A DNA stretch of 64,000 nucleotides from NCBI GenBank assembly GCA_015654595.1, contig JAATGQ010000109.1:24005-88004 (forward strand), in the 5' to 3' direction. How positions within the stretch are numbered: the stretch's first letter is position 1; each line of letters opens with the position of its first letter. The notes beneath the pieces are model-generated. The model saw only the letters and a program-made list of their open reading frames with translations. It was not told where the DNA came from and ran no database searches. Source of the DNA: Chitinophagales bacterium (GTDB lineage Bacteria; Bacteroidota; Bacteroidia; Chitinophagales; Chitinophagaceae). Position numbers and translations under genes: made by a program. Below are positions 53,707-63,920 of this stretch, piece by piece.

Positions 53707-54207
53707 CTATTCACAAAGCTGAATCCCATCCGGGCCCAGGGTGCTGAACTGGAAGTATTTTACCTTACCATTGGGGCCAGCGACGTCGAAATGAAGCACC
53801 AGGGTGCCAAACTGCGTTTCGTAGGCGTCCCACAGATCGTCTTTTACTTTTGGGTTACCCAGCGTATTAAAGAAGCTGTTTCTTTTTGCGCCGAGTACAG
53901 GGATGCTGGTCTTACCGATAAACTTTGGACCGATCTCGATATAGTCCCTTTTGGTATAGAAGTAAATGTCCTTGTCTTTGAAGAAGATACCGCCGCCGCA
54001 TTTGGCTTCGTTGCTTTCTTCGACTGCGCTGGTAAAGCAGGGAAACTTCTCTTTCAACTCGTTATAGCCGCTGTTGGGTTTTGCTCCATTCACCGTTCCG
54101 TTGAGCACATCGACATAGAAGTCGGGACATTTTGTCTTTGGGGTCAACTGCGCTATAGATGTAGCAAAAATGGCGAGGGAAAGCAAAAGGAAGAAGAGTC
54201 GCTTCAT
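53707..54207 (-). CDS. Secreted protein of unknown function
   Basis: 166 residues with a clear signal peptide (KRLFFLLLSLAIFATSIA-Q). The mature protein has four cysteines (in KCPDFY, FPCFTS, AKCGGG and the C-terminal QLCE) that could form two disulfides, and alternates short beta segments (DKDIYFYTKRDYIEIGPKF, FGTLVLHFDVAGPNGKVKYFQFSTL). No family recognised. The end at QLCE is compact and complete, so the gene looks intact. Confidence 0.65.
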   Translation of the reverse strand: MKRLFFLLLSLAIFATSIAQLTPKTKCPDFYVDVLNGTVNGAKPNSGYNELKEKFPCFTSAVEESNEAKCGGGIFFKDKDIYFYTKRDYIEIGPKFIGKTSIPVLGAKRNSFFNTLGNPKVKDDLWDAYETQFGTLVLHFDVAGPNGKVKYFQFSTLGPDGIQLCE

Positions 54208-54240
54208 GAGTAGAGTGATTTTGTTCTCCCCGTATATGCA

Positions 54241-54274
54241 AAAAGAAGGCCGATCCTATAAGATCGGCCTTCTG
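54241..54274 (-). terminator. Intrinsic terminator after carB
   Basis: On the minus strand a 12-bp stem (54245-54256 with 54263-54274, core GGCCGATC), loop TTATAG, is followed by T residues (54241-54245). It ends the carB transcript, 31 bases after the stop codon. Confidence 0.88.
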
Positions 54275-54304
54275 CGGCGCTGAGCCGGTATGCGGCTATT
54301 TGTC

Positions 54305-57130
54305 TTATTTGCTCAAATACATGCTGCGGTCTTTGTAAAGCTGCCGGAAGTTGGGGTCCCGGAGGTCCTTTATAAACCGGATGGCTTCGCCTGTCGATTT
54401 CATTTCGGGGCCGAGTTCCTTGTTGACGCCTGGGAACTTGTTAAAGCTGAATACCGGTTCCTTGATCGCAAAACCTTTCAGTTTCTTCTCAAATTTGAAG
54501 TCGGTCAGCTTGTGTCCGCCGATCATTATCTTGGTAGCGACATTCAGATAGGGGATCTGGTAGGCTTTGGCGATGAAGGGGGTTGTCCGGGAAGCGCGGG
54601 GGTTGGCTTCGATGACGAAGACCTTGCCGTCCTTGATCGCAAACTGGATATTGATAAGCCCTTTGATATTGAGGGCGCGGGCGATCTTCTCGGAATAGTA
54701 TTCCATCGTTGTCACTTCCATAGGGCTGAGGTTGAAGGCAGGCAGTACCGCGTGGCTATCGCCGCTGTGGATACCTGCCGGCTCGATATGCTCCATTACG
54801 CCCATTACGTGGAAGTTCTCTCCGTCGAAGATAGCGTCGACTTCCGCTTCCTGGCAGCGATCGAGGAAGTGATCGATCAGGATCTTGTTGCCCGGGATAT
54901 GTTTCAGCAGGGAGACAACAGCAGATTCTACTTCGTCGTCGTTGATAACGATCCGCATCCGCTGACCGCCGAGGACGTAGCTTGGACGAACCAACACGGG
55001 GTAGCCAACGCGGTTGGCCACCTGGATAGCTTCGTCGACATCATAAGCCGTTCCGTAGTCTGGATAAGGGATGCCCAGTTCCTTCAGCATGTCGCTGAAT
55101 CGACCGCGGTCTTCTGCGATGTCCATGCTGTCGAAGGAGGTTCCGATGATCCTGACGCCTTTGGCGCTGAGGCGTTCGGCGAGCTTCAAGGCAGTCTGAC
55201 CGCCGAGCTGTACGATGACGCCTTCAGGTTTCTCGTGTTCGATGATCTCCCACAGGTGTTCCCAGTAGACGGGTTCGAAGTACAGTTTGTCGGCGATATC
55301 GAAATCCGTAGAGACCGTTTCGGGGTTACAGTTGACCATGATGGCTTCGTAGCCGCATTCCTTGATGGCCAGCAGACCGTGTACGCAGCAGTAATCAAAT
55401 TCGATCCCCTGTCCGATACGATTCGGTCCTGATCCGAGGACGATGATCTTCTTTTTATCGGTAACGATACTTTCGTTGGCATGACCGCCTTCGAAGGTAG
55501 AGTAGAAATAAGGCGTTTTTGCTTCGAATTCCGCAGAGCAGGTATCCACCATTTTAAAGACGCGGGTGATGCCGGCTGCCTTACGTTTTTCGTAGAGCGC
55601 GTCTTCTGTTCCGGAGTTCATGATGTGGACGATCTGATCGTCGCTGAAGCCGAGGCGTTTTGCTTCGCGGAGCAGATCGGTAGGCAGGCTGTCGATCTTG
55701 TACTTCGCAAGCTCCTTCTCCATGTTACAGATCTTCAGGATCTCATAGAGGAACCAGCGGTCGATCCCGTTGGTTGCTTTGGAGATGGTGCCGACGGAAA
55801 TACCGGCCATGAGGGCGTCCTTGATACGGAAGATGCGGTCCCACTTGGGTGTTTTGATGTATTCGAGGAGTTCTTCGGCGTGCATCAGGCTCTTGCCGTA
55901 GTAACCGAGGCCGATGGCGTTGTTCTCCAGGCTCTGGCAGGCTTTCTGAACGGCTTCAGTAAAGCTCCGGCCGATGGCCATGACTTCACCAACGCTCTTC
56001 ATCTGCAGGCCGAGTGTGTCGTTGGCGCCTTTGAACTTATCGAAGTTCCAGCGGGGTATCTTTACGATCACATAGTCCTGCACCGGCTCAAAGTAAGCCG
56101 AGGTGGTTTGGGTGATCTGGTTCTTCAATTCGTCGAGCGTATAGCCGATAGCCAGCTTGGCTGCAATCTTGGCGATGGGATAACCCGTAGCCTTCGATGC
56201 GAGCGCCGAAGAGCGGCTTACGCGTGGGTTGATCTCGATGGCGATGATCTCTTCCGTCTTGGGGTTGAGGGCAAACTGTACGTTACAGCCGCCGGCGAAG
56301 TTGCCGAGGTCGCGCATCATCATAAGTGCGGTATTACGCATCAGCTGGAAGGCCGTATCACTCAGCGTCATGGCCGGAGCGACCGTGATCGAGTCCCCGG
56401 TGTGTACCCCCATGGGGTCGAAGTTCTCGACCGTACAGATGATAACGACATTGTTATTGGCGTCGCGCAGCAGCTCGAGCTCATATTCCTTCCATCCTAA
56501 TACGGCCTGTTCTACCAGCACCTCATGGATGGGGGAGGCCTGAAGGCCGCGGTTGAGCGCTTCGTCAAGGTCTTCTTTGCCATGGACAAAGCCTCCGCCT
56601 GTTCCGCCTAACGTAAAGGAAGGACGGATAACCAGCGGGAAACCGATCTCCTGCGCGAATTCCTTTCCTTCGAGGAAGGAGTTGGCAGTCTTGGCAGTGG
56701 CTACCTGTACGCCAAGCTGGATCATCCACTGACGGAACTTCTCACGGTCTTCCGCTTTATCGATGGCTTTGATGTCGACGCCGATCAGCCTGACTCCGTA
56801 TTTCTCCCAGATGCCAAGGTCTTCCGCTTCCTTTGCCAGGTTGAGAGCGGTTTGACCGCCCATCGTAGGCAATACTGCGTCTATCTTGTTCTCCTCCAGG
56901 ATCTGTTCGATGCTTTCCACCGTCAGCGGAAGAAGATAGACCTTATCTGCCATCATAGGATCGGTCATGATGGTTGCGGGGTTGCTGTTGATCAGAATGA
57001 CTTCAACACCTTCTTCCCGCAGACTGCGGGCTGCCTGGGTGCCGGAGTAATCAAATTCACAGGCTTGACCGATAATGATGGGGCCTGAGCCGATGATCAG
57101 GACGCTTCGAATAGAGGAATCTTTGGGCAT
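54305..57130 (-). CDS. carB: Carbamoyl-phosphate synthase, large subunit, lacking the C-terminal allosteric domain
   Basis: 941 residues from the ATG at 57130, preceded by a good -7 element. Two ATP-grasp halves are present: the first with [24 protein letters not shown] and [12 protein letters not shown], the second with [21 protein letters not shown] and [11 protein letters not shown]. The protein ends shortly after [11 protein letters not shown], where E. coli CarB (1073 residues) would begin its MGS-like allosteric domain. The 941-residue form is known in several Bacteroidota groups, so it is probably not a local deletion. The enzyme makes carbamoyl phosphate for pyrimidines and arginine, and also for carbamoyltransferases such as the NodU-like one at 45890. 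No carA gene is adjacent. Confidence 0.94.
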   Translation of the reverse strand: MPKDSSIRSVLIIGSGPIIIGQACEFDYSGTQAARSLREEGVEVILINSNPATIMTDPMMADKVYLLPLTVESIEQILEENKIDAVLPTMGGQTALNLAKEAEDLGIWEKYGVRLIGVDIKAIDKAEDREKFRQWMIQLGVQVATAKTANSFLEGKEFAQEIGFPLVIRPSFTLGGTGGGFVHGKEDLDEALNRGLQASPIHEVLVEQAVLGWKEYELELLRDANNNVVIICTVENFDPMGVHTGDSITVAPAMTLSDTAFQLMRNTALMMMRDLGNFAGGCNVQFALNPKTEEIIAIEINPRVSRSSALASKATGYPIAKIAAKLAIGYTLDELKNQITQTTSAYFEPVQDYVIVKIPRWNFDKFKGANDTLGLQMKSVGEVMAIGRSFTEAVQKACQSLENNAIGLGYYGKSLMHAEELLEYIKTPKWDRIFRIKDALMAGISVGTISKATNGIDRWFLYEILKICNMEKELAKYKIDSLPTDLLREAKRLGFSDDQIVHIMNSGTEDALYEKRKAAGITRVFKMVDTCSAEFEAKTPYFYSTFEGGHANESIVTDKKKIIVLGSGPNRIGQGIEFDYCCVHGLLAIKECGYEAIMVNCNPETVSTDFDIADKLYFEPVYWEHLWEIIEHEKPEGVIVQLGGQTALKLAERLSAKGVRIIGTSFDSMDIAEDRGRFSDMLKELGIPYPDYGTAYDVDEAIQVANRVGYPVLVRPSYVLGGQRMRIVINDDEVESAVVSLLKHIPGNKILIDHFLDRCQEAEVDAIFDGENFHVMGVMEHIEPAGIHSGDSHAVLPAFNLSPMEVTTMEYYSEKIARALNIKGLINIQFAIKDGKVFVIEANPRASRTTPFIAKAYQIPYLNVATKIMIGGHKLTDFKFEKKLKGFAIKEPVFSFNKFPGVNKELGPEMKSTGEAIRFIKDLRDPNFRQLYKDRSMYLSK

Positions 57131-57151
57131 ATTGAAAAAAATAAAATTGTG

Positions 57152-57159
57152 CAAAGGTA
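57152..57159 (-). promoter_or_regulatory. Bacteroidota -7 promoter element of carB
   Basis: CAAAGGTA on the plus strand is TACCTTTG on the minus strand, a perfect TAnnTTTG, 22 bases before the carB ATG. This fixes the start codon choice. Confidence 0.65.
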
Positions 57160-57324
57160 AGGCAGTGAGGTAGATTTTCCCGATTAATTTTAGGGGCCAT
57201 CCCGGTTTTCTCCCCATTTGCCTTTATTAAACGGCATTTCCCTCTTTACAGCGGGCTTTTTATACAGGTCTGCCACGGTGCCAGATCCTATTGCCAGCCT
57301 GACGCGCGCAACTGCGCAGTGGCA

Positions 57325-57406
57325 GTGGGTCGCGGCATATGCGACGGGAAAACAGGACGATCGTGTCGTTGCTCATCTGTGCAGTCGGAAGTGGGTCGCG
57401 GCATAT
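57325..57406. repeat. Direct repeat in the gap upstream of carB
   Basis: GTGGGTCGCGGCATAT occurs at 57325-57340 and 57391-57406, each preceded by GCAGT within ten bases. The 460-base gap 57131-57592 otherwise holds the carB promoter and a terminator and no gene that I can support. Confidence 0.75.
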
Positions 57407-57524
57407 CGCTTTTTTGTGGTGACGATTGACGAAGAGTGGTGAGCGCCGGTGCGAGAGCAGCGAAGACAGCGATGAGCAGCTGCTCACAGCGTGCGGCTCG
57501 AAGAGCAAGAGCAGGCGGGCTGGC

Positions 57525-57556
57525 AAAAAAAGATCCCCGGCCGTAGCCAGGGATCG
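57525..57556 (-). terminator. Intrinsic terminator of the small membrane-protein gene
   Basis: On the minus strand GATCCC...GGGATC with an inner GGC/GCC and one G-U pair forms a ~10-bp stem (57532-57555) followed by a run of seven T. It lies 38 bases after the stop codon at 57593. Confidence 0.7.
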
Positions 57557-57592
57557 AGGTATAACTAAAACTTTACGGGGTGCTTACATCGT

Positions 57593-57808
57593 TCAATTGT
57601 TGTGATACGCTGCCAGCTCGATATCATCGAGCAGCACTCCACCCTTGCGGGCAAGCGATTTTCGCTCCGCTATTAACCTGCGGTTCTCATACTTGCTTTT
57701 CATTCTAAATACCCATTTCTGCTTGGCCTCCTGGCCTTTAATAAATCCTATCATTCCTCCGACAGTCACTGCCAGAAAGACGACCATTTTGTTTTGCATC
57801 CCTTTCAT
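57593..57808 (-). CDS. Small single-pass membrane protein of unknown function
   Basis: 71 residues. The N-terminal helix (MVVFLAVTVGGMIGFIKGQ) is glycine-rich and could anchor the protein; the remaining ~45 residues are strongly basic (KQKWVFRMKSKYENRRLIAERK) and end in an acidic segment (LLDDIEL). The layout resembles YtxH-type small proteins, without a firm family match. It has its own terminator. GATG of AAAGGGATG could serve as ribosome site and second start. Confidence 0.55.
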   Translation of the reverse strand: MKGMQNKMVVFLAVTVGGMIGFIKGQEAKQKWVFRMKSKYENRRLIAERKSLARKGGVLLDDIELAAYHNN

Positions 57809-58177
57809 AGCTGGTTAATTTTTGATGGTGAAGCCTTCCTTTTTTATAAGACAACAATTGTTAGCCAAATGCTGTACCAAACTTGAAAAAAAGTCCAACC
57901 TTTTCGTAGTATTTTTTCATCGCCCAGATGTGAAGCTGATTGATAATCGTTTATTAACAAATGCTTCATGATTTAGTTCTTTTATCTACGAAAAATCTGT
58001 GTTCCCGGTTTTAGCAGTCCCTTATCAAACGGGTGTCAATTATGGAAAGCCAGGCTCACAATGGGAATGTTTGCCGTTTGAAATACCTTTGTGTTTTAAT
58101 CCCGATTTAATCTCTCACGGCTTGCTGCAATCGCCGGCCGGGGAAGTGGGTAGTTCCAACGATAAAATGTACATCCA
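57809..58177. other. Intergenic region between two divergent genes
   Basis: 369 bases, AT-rich in the first half. It must hold the promoter of the small membrane protein (no clear -7 element seen) and that of the M23 peptidase. No RNA gene or ORF that I can support. Confidence 0.5.
58084..58091 (+). promoter_or_regulatory. Bacteroidota -7 promoter element of the M23 peptidase gene
   Basis: TACCTTTG matches TAnnTTTG, 87 bases before the ATG at 58178. Confidence 0.5.
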
Positions 58178-59989
58178 ATGATGAAAGCGTTATTCGTGTC
58201 CGCTGGTTTATTAATCTCAGGCGCTGCCGTCGCTCAGCTCTTTCCGGCGACCAATTACCCTCACGACTACTTTCGCAATCCATTGGACGTTCCGATAAAG
58301 CTGGCTGCCAACTTTGGCGAGCTTCGTCCCAACCACTATCACATGGGGCTTGATATCCGCACCATGCAGCGAGAAAACCTCCCGGTCCATGCCGCTGCCG
58401 ACGGATATGTCTCCCGGGTAGAGATCGAGCCTGCCGGTTTTGGCCAGGCCATCTATATTCGTCATCCCAACGGATATACTACAGTATATGGTCACCTTAA
58501 CCAATTTTTCCCGGCACTTGCCGCATATATTTCAGAACAGCAGTATAAGCAGCAGTCCTGGCAGGTAGACCTGGAGCTGCCGGCGGGGCTTTTCCCGGTT
58601 AAAAAAGGCGATCTAATCGCCTACAGCGGCAATACCGGCGGTTCGCAGGGCCCTCACCTGCATTTCGAGATCCGCAGAACAGCCGGCGACGTCAATCAAA
58701 ACCCGTTGTTGTTCGGGCTTCCGGTCCCGGACAATACGCCGCCGTCCATTGTCCGGCTGGCCTGGTACGATCGGGCGGAGGACTCCTATGAAGGGAAAGC
58801 GCATCTGCTGCCCGTCCACAAGATCGGTGTGCCGGGTCATACCGCTGCCGGAGATGCACTTGCCAGATACGCGCTGACCCCCGATCTACTTACAGTGTCG
58901 GCTAAACGCATTACGTTTGCGCTCTCCGCCTTCGATACGCAAAGCGGCTCCTCCAACCCCAATGGCATCTTTCAGGCGGTCCTCTATGAGGATGAACAGC
59001 CGGTCATCGGGTTCCAGCTCAATAACATCAGCTACGACAATACCCGTAACATCAATGCGCATATCGACTACGCGCTGCGGGCCATGGGCGGTCCTTTCGT
59101 GCAGCGTCTTTTCCTGATGCCTGGCTATCCTGCGCCGACCATCTATGCTTCGCCCGCGGGACAGCCGACTACCGGCGTGCTGGATCTTGGAGATGGAAAG
59201 GTTCACCGCCTCCGCGTCGAAGTAAAAGACACGTATGGCAATACCTCTTTGCTGGAATACCAGGTGAAGTACGATCCCTCTTTGTCTGCTGCAGCGGGTG
59301 CGCCTGTAACCCCGCCGGGAAAACTTTTTTATCCCGGTATGGTGGATGGCATCGATACGACGGGCTGCTCTTTTTTCCTGGGCGAGAAAAGTCTTTATGA
59401 TTCCGTATGGCTCTCCGCCACACAGGTTGGTTTGCCCGGATCGGGGCATAGTCTATCCGGCGGCGTTTCTGCCACCTATGCCATCGGGGCTCCCTGGGTA
59501 CCGTTGCTGGAGCCGGTATTGGTGCGGCTGTCGCTGCTGCATGACAACCGACCAAACGATGCGCTTGCGGTCAGCGGACCAACAGCAATCAACGATCATA
59601 TCGTGATGGTTTGCACCAACGGCAGCCAGCGCGATGTACAACGTGTAGAATGGCATGACGGCTGGGCTTCTGCCAGGTTCCGGGGCTTTGGGAATTTCCA
59701 GCTGGTAGAAGACACCATTGCGCCGGTGATTACTCCGCTGCAACCCATGGAGGGCGCCCATCTGGGTCTGGCTCCCCGCATTGCTTTTTCCGTAAAAGAC
59801 AACCTCAGCGGTATCCGACATTTCAGGGCTGAACTGGATGGCGCATGGCTTTGTTTTACCAACGACAAAAATCTCGCTTACATTTACAAATTCGACAGCC
59901 ATTGTCTGCCGGGGCGTCATACGCTGACGGTAACGGCGGAAGATGTGGCGGGCAATAAGGTTTTCAGAGAATATCATTTCACCAGATAA
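58178..59989 (+). CDS. Secreted M23-family metallopeptidase with C-terminal beta domains
   Basis: 603 residues with a signal peptide (KALFVSAGLLISGAAVA-Q). The LytM/M23 domain has the zinc ligands His55 and Asp59 (HYHMGLDI) and His162 in GPHLHFEI (with the catalytic His160), all the residues needed for activity, as in peptidoglycan-cutting or murein-hydrolase-activating proteins. After ~residue 190 come about 400 residues of repeated beta sandwich-like segments (FALSAFDTQSGSSNPNG, VKDTYGNTSLLEYQVKY, FSVKDNLSGIRHFRAELDG). The last is similar to Bacteroidota Ig-like or gliding-associated domains. Probably acts in the periplasm. Confidence 0.88.
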   Translation: MMKALFVSAGLLISGAAVAQLFPATNYPHDYFRNPLDVPIKLAANFGELRPNHYHMGLDIRTMQRENLPVHAAADGYVSRVEIEPAGFGQAIYIRHPNGYTTVYGHLNQFFPALAAYISEQQYKQQSWQVDLELPAGLFPVKKGDLIAYSGNTGGSQGPHLHFEIRRTAGDVNQNPLLFGLPVPDNTPPSIVRLAWYDRAEDSYEGKAHLLPVHKIGVPGHTAAGDALARYALTPDLLTVSAKRITFALSAFDTQSGSSNPNGIFQAVLYEDEQPVIGFQLNNISYDNTRNINAHIDYALRAMGGPFVQRLFLMPGYPAPTIYASPAGQPTTGVLDLGDGKVHRLRVEVKDTYGNTSLLEYQVKYDPSLSAAAGAPVTPPGKLFYPGMVDGIDTTGCSFFLGEKSLYDSVWLSATQVGLPGSGHSLSGGVSATYAIGAPWVPLLEPVLVRLSLLHDNRPNDALAVSGPTAINDHIVMVCTNGSQRDVQRVEWHDGWASARFRGFGNFQLVEDTIAPVITPLQPMEGAHLGLAPRIAFSVKDNLSGIRHFRAELDGAWLCFTNDKNLAYIYKFDSHCLPGRHTLTVTAEDVAGNKVFREYHFTR

Positions 59990-60005
59990 ACAGCGATCAA
60001 AGACG

Positions 60006-60476
60006 ATGACACACTTAAAGGAAGGCGATAAGGCTCCGGCATTTACCGGGAGAGACCAGGACGGCAAAAAAGTTTCACTGGCCGATTTCAAAGGAAGGAA
60101 GGTTGTACTTTATTTCTATCCCCAGGATGGGACGCCTACCTGTACGGTACAGGCCTGCAATCTCCGGGACAATTATGAGCTGCTGAAGAAAGAAGGGTTT
60201 ACGATCCTTGGCGTAAGCCCGGATGACGAGAAGAAGCACAAGAAATTCGAAGAAAAGTTTGAGCTGCCCTTTACGCTGCTGGCAGACCCTGACAGGGAGA
60301 TCATTGACAAGTATGGCGTCTGGGGCGAAAAGCTGCTCTATGGGCGAAAATATATGGGGCTGCTTCGGACGACCTTTGTGATCGACGGGAAAGGGATCAT
60401 CCGGAAGATCTTCCTGAAACCCAAAAGCAAGCAGCATGCAGAAGAGATCGTGGAGGCGTGGAAGGAGATCGAGTAA
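60006..60476 (+). CDS. bcp: Thioredoxin-dependent thiol peroxidase (peroxiredoxin Q/BCP)
   Basis: 156 residues from the ATG at 60006. The N-terminus (HLKEGDKAPAFTGRDQDG) and the active site YPQDGTPTCTVQAC, with peroxidatic Cys46 and resolving Cys51 (C-x4-C), mark the atypical 2-Cys BCP branch. Residue 45 is Thr where Gly is usual (PGCT). It reduces hydroperoxides with electrons from thioredoxin in the cytosol. The stop lies next to the convergent birA stop. Confidence 0.93.
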   Translation: MTHLKEGDKAPAFTGRDQDGKKVSLADFKGRKVVLYFYPQDGTPTCTVQACNLRDNYELLKKEGFTILGVSPDDEKKHKKFEEKFELPFTLLADPDREIIDKYGVWGEKLLYGRKYMGLLRTTFVIDGKGIIRKIFLKPKSKQHAEEIVEAWKEIE

Positions 60477-61220
60477 TCAATCCAATAACCACTCTACTTC
60501 GCCGAAGTTGAACTCACGGTCCAATACATCGCGGGTTTGTAGCATCCCTTGTGCGGTAACACCCTTTACGACGGTTGTAAAGACGGCGATATCCTTTTTT
60601 AGCCGGACTTCCTGGCCGCGGCGAAAAAGTCTGGCGTTATAGTCGGCTATCAGCTCAGCGGTCTGACCCATTTCCAGCTGATGATAACGTTTGTCAAGAC
60701 AAACGCCAAGTTCGCGCGCCAGCGCCGGCGCTTCAAAGCTGCGTCCCGTGATCTGCCGGAGGCTGACAGGGCGCTTTGCCGTTGGTGGAAATTGTACCTG
60801 GTTGATATTGATCCCCATTCCTGCAATGGAGAGTGGCCAGTGGTCTCCTTTGAAGTGATTTTCGATCAGGATGCCTCCTGCCTTTCTGTCACGCCAATAA
60901 AGATCGTTTGGCCATTTAATGCTTGTCTCTTCGGAGCCGGCGTAACGGCTGAAAAGGTCATGGCAGGCAAGCGCGACACAGGCACTCAGGAAGAAGACCT
61001 GTCCGGTTTTTAATGTAACTGGCTCTAATACAGCGCTCAGTACGATATTCTCGCCGGGCTTGCTGGTCCAGGTGCGGCCGCGCTGTCCCTTCCCTGCAAA
61101 CTGGTCGTAGGCAAAAAACAAGGTACCATGGGAAGCCATTCCTGAGGAGGCTTGTGCCATGGCATAGTTGTTGGTGCTATCCACTGATTCTAATTCAATA
61201 AAAGCATGTCCGATCGCCAA
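60477..61220 (-). CDS. birA: Biotin--[acetyl-CoA-carboxylase] ligase, monofunctional (probable TTG start)
   Basis: 247 residues from the TTG at 61220, with ELESVDSTNNYAM near the N-terminus, GKGQRGRTWTS (the biotinyl-AMP loop), IKWPNDLYW, GGILIE and GMGININQ as the catalytic landmarks. The N-terminal DNA-binding domain of bifunctional BirA is absent. The frame stays open much further upstream (to 61517), but a -7 element at 61245-61252 places the transcript start near 61238. A start upstream of that, overlapping rsfS, is unlikely. It attaches biotin to the carboxylase carrier protein. Confidence 0.85.
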   Translation of the reverse strand: MAIGHAFIELESVDSTNNYAMAQASSGMASHGTLFFAYDQFAGKGQRGRTWTSKPGENIVLSAVLEPVTLKTGQVFFLSACVALACHDLFSRYAGSEETSIKWPNDLYWRDRKAGGILIENHFKGDHWPLSIAGMGININQVQFPPTAKRPVSLRQITGRSFEAPALARELGVCLDKRYHQLEMGQTAELIADYNARLFRRGQEVRLKKDIAVFTTVVKGVTAQGMLQTRDVLDREFNFGEVEWLLD

Positions 61221-61228
61221 AAGATTCC

Positions 61229-61236
61229 TATTTTTG
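61229..61236 (+). promoter_or_regulatory. Candidate -7 promoter element of rsfS
   Basis: TATTTTTG matches TAnnTTTG, 88 bases before the proposed rsfS start. It sits beside the oppositely oriented birA element, within 24 bases, so the two promoters may influence each other. Confidence 0.4.
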
Positions 61237-61244
61237 GTAGGACA

Positions 61245-61252
61245 CAAATTTA
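61245..61252 (-). promoter_or_regulatory. -7 promoter element of birA
   Basis: CAAATTTA on the plus strand is TAAATTTG on the minus strand, a perfect match, 25 bases before the TTG at 61220. Confidence 0.55.
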
Positions 61253-61323
61253 AACCCGGTAGCTCACAATTTTTTGATTTGCTTTCGATTAATATATAAT
61301 TTATCACAAAAACGTTTTGATTA

Positions 61324-61728
61324 TTGGAACAGCTTTCTATATTAGCTGCCCGGAAGCGCAGCAGCGTGGTTAGATTAACGAGGAATTCGAAAATATTTAA
61401 AACCATTATCAAGGCAATACAGGAAAAGAAGGGCGAAAGCATCATTTCCCTCGATCTGAGAAAAATACCGGAAGCAGTTGCGGATTTTTTTATTGTGTGC
61501 GAGGCGAGCAGCACCACCCAGGTAAAAGCTATCGCTGATTCGGTGGAAGAAGAAGTGCGAAAAAGTTGTGACGAACTCCCCTATAAACACGAAGGCAGAC
61601 AAACCATGCAATGGGTTTTAATCGATTATGTGAACGTTGTTGTTCATGTCATGCTGCCGGAAAATCGCCGTTTTTATAAGCTGGAAGACATGTGGAGCGA
61701 TGCCCCCCAGGACAAGCATGAAGGCTAA
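61324..61728 (+). CDS. rsfS: Ribosomal silencing factor RsfS
   Basis: 134 residues if started at the TTG at 61324; a GTG at 61366 would give 120. The RsfS/Iojap domain runs from KIFKTIIKAIQEKKGE through DFFIVCEASSTTQVKAIADSVEEEV, HEGRQTMQWVLIDYVNVVVHVMLPENRRFYKLEDMW; the W-x-L-I-D-Y and V-H segments bind ribosomal protein uL14 and block subunit joining in stationary phase. No ATG is available before the conserved domain. It precedes ftsH by 126 bases. Confidence 0.9.
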   Translation: MEQLSILAARKRSSVVRLTRNSKIFKTIIKAIQEKKGESIISLDLRKIPEAVADFFIVCEASSTTQVKAIADSVEEEVRKSCDELPYKHEGRQTMQWVLIDYVNVVVHVMLPENRRFYKLEDMWSDAPQDKHEG

Positions 61729-61854
61729 AAACCATCTTTTACCGACAATTTAACAGTATATTTTGCCGTTTGATGGGTTTTTTTGAACATTTTCATCGCA
61801 TATTGTTTATTTAGTAATTATTAACCAGAAAAAACACGGGTATAACATAATAAA

Positions 61855-63918
61855 ATGCCACAAGACGAACTGAAACAAAACGATAAAAACAATTTCCCGA
61901 GGTTCAGACCCAGAGGAGATGATGATAATGGTTCGAAAAAAGGGCCCAAATTCAGTATTTATTGGATTTGGGGTATTATAGCCGCCATTCTCATAGGATT
62001 TAACCTCTTCGGCTCTTTTTCCCCCGACGCCCACCAGATCGAAGAGTTGGATTTCCGGAAGTACATGTTGGCCAATGGCGATGTTGAAAAGATCGATCTG
62101 GTTCCCAACAAGAACCTGGTTCGGGTCTACATCAAGAAGGACAGCATCAACAAGCCTTTTTATACAAAGTATTACAAGAATACCACCTGGCCCGGCGCTG
62201 TAAGCAAAGAAGCGCCCCAGTTTGAATTTCGGGTGACCGATATCAAGGAGTACGAAAAGATGCTCCGCGATTATTTCAACCGCAATCCCCAGCTGGAGGT
62301 CTCTATTGCCTCCAAGCCTGAGGGAGAATGGTTTGGCCCGCTGCTGAATATCCTGCTTCCGCTGTTGATCATCGTATTGATCTGGGTGATGCTGATGCGG
62401 AAGATGGGCGGTCAGGCCGGCGCAGGCGGACCTGGTGGTATTTTCAATATCGGCAAGTCAAAAGCTACGCTTTTCGACAAGGGGACAAAGGTGACGATCA
62501 CCTTTAACGATGTAGCTGGTCTCGATGAAGCAAAGGTAGAGGTGATGGAGATCGTCGACTTCCTGAAGAATCCCAAAAAATATACTGCCCTTGGTGGAAA
62601 GATCCCCAAAGGCGCGCTGCTCGTCGGCCCTCCCGGTACGGGTAAAACCCTGCTGGCCAAGGCTATGGCTGGGGAAGCGCAGGTTCCTTTCTTCTCCATG
62701 AGCGGTTCTGACTTCGTAGAACTCTTTGTAGGGGTCGGCGCCAGCCGTGTCCGTGACCTGTTCAAGCAGGCCCGTGAAAAAGCTCCCTGCGTGATCTTTA
62801 TCGATGAGATCGACGCCATCGGCCGTGCCCGTGGCAAGAACGCCATCATGAGCAACGACGAAAGGGAAAGCACCCTCAACCAGCTGCTGGTTGAAATGGA
62901 TGGCTTTGGCGGAGACAGCGGCATCATTGTCCTGGCTGCTACCAACCGTCCCGACGTTCTGGATAGTGCGTTGCTTCGTCCGGGCCGCTTTGACCGCCAG
63001 GTCTCCATCGACAAGCCCGATCTGAAGGGACGCGAGGCGATCTTCAAGGTGCACCTGAAGCCGATAAAGATCTCCAGCAAACTGGATATCCATAAGTTGG
63101 CCGAACAGACGCCTGGATTCGCCGGCGCAGACATCGCCAATGTATGTAATGAGGCCGCCCTTATCGCTGCCCGTAAAGGAAAGGATGTGGTTGAAATGGA
63201 AGACTTCCAGGATGCGGTTGACCGCGTTATCGGTGGTCTGGAAAAGAAGAACAAGATCATTTCTCCCGACGAGAAGCGGATCATCGCCTACCACGAAGCC
63301 GGTCATGCTATCTGCGGCTGGTTCCTGGAGCACGCATATCCCTTATTGAAAGTAACTATCGTTCCCCGCGGCGTTGCTGCTCTTGGTTACGCTCAGTACA
63401 CGCCGAAAGAACAATACCTTTACAATACCGACCAGCTGTTTGATCAGATCTGTATGACCCTTGGCGGTCGTGCCAGCGAAGAGCTCAATTTTGGAAAGAT
63501 CTCCACCGGTGCACAGAATGACCTGCAGCAGATCACCCGTATCGCCTACTCAATGGTGACGGTATATGGGATGAATGAAAAGGTTGGTAACGTTAGCTTC
63601 TACGATCCTCAACAGGAGAATTCTTTTACGAAGCCTTATTCCGAGGAGACGTCCAAGCTGATCGATGAAGAAGTTCGCAAGCTAATCGACAAGGCCTACG
63701 AGTCAACAAAAGAACTGCTGACCGCCAAGAGCCGCGAAGTCGAACTGCTGGCCGAAGCGCTTCTGCAAAAAGAAGTCCTCTTCCAAAGCGACGTGGAAGC
63801 CCTGATCGGCAAACGTCCCTATGAAGAAAAGAGAGCGCTGGATGTCACGGAGTCTGTCGACAACGATGGCGTTCCTCCGGCAGTCGTCGTTCCTCCTGCT
63901 ACTGAAGAAGTGAAATAA
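61855..63918 (+). CDS. ftsH: ATP-dependent zinc metalloprotease FtsH
   Basis: 687 residues. Two membrane helices ([21 protein letters not shown] near the N-terminus and [19 protein letters not shown] near 170-190) enclose a periplasmic part, unusually preceded by ~35 charged residues. AAA domain: GPPGTGKT (Walker A, Lys264), [12 protein letters not shown] (Walker B), the second region of homology [20 protein letters not shown]. Protease domain: HEAGH (His480, His484, catalytic Glu481). The C-terminal tail is long and valine/proline-rich. Degrades membrane and regulatory proteins. Confidence 0.97.
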   Translation: MPQDELKQNDKNNFPRFRPRGDDDNGSKKGPKFSIYWIWGIIAAILIGFNLFGSFSPDAHQIEELDFRKYMLANGDVEKIDLVPNKNLVRVYIKKDSINKPFYTKYYKNTTWPGAVSKEAPQFEFRVTDIKEYEKMLRDYFNRNPQLEVSIASKPEGEWFGPLLNILLPLLIIVLIWVMLMRKMGGQAGAGGPGGIFNIGKSKATLFDKGTKVTITFNDVAGLDEAKVEVMEIVDFLKNPKKYTALGGKIPKGALLVGPPGTGKTLLAKAMAGEAQVPFFSMSGSDFVELFVGVGASRVRDLFKQAREKAPCVIFIDEIDAIGRARGKNAIMSNDERESTLNQLLVEMDGFGGDSGIIVLAATNRPDVLDSALLRPGRFDRQVSIDKPDLKGREAIFKVHLKPIKISSKLDIHKLAEQTPGFAGADIANVCNEAALIAARKGKDVVEMEDFQDAVDRVIGGLEKKNKIISPDEKRIIAYHEAGHAICGWFLEHAYPLLKVTIVPRGVAALGYAQYTPKEQYLYNTDQLFDQICMTLGGRASEELNFGKISTGAQNDLQQITRIAYSMVTVYGMNEKVGNVSFYDPQQENSFTKPYSEETSKLIDEEVRKLIDKAYESTKELLTAKSREVELLAEALLQKEVLFQSDVEALIGKRPYEEKRALDVTESVDNDGVPPAVVVPPATEEVK

Positions 63919-63920
63919 CT

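Noticed and set aside
54290..56500. Two long plus-strand frames antisense to carB
   Set aside because: No motifs, no start signals, and carB is intact with its own promoter and terminator.
57218..57526. Short ORFs on both strands in the gap upstream of carB
   Set aside because: Low-complexity, overlapping each other, with no promoter, ribosome site or recognisable protein.
62412..63333. Antisense frames inside ftsH
   Set aside because: Shadows of a conserved gene with all catalytic motifs.
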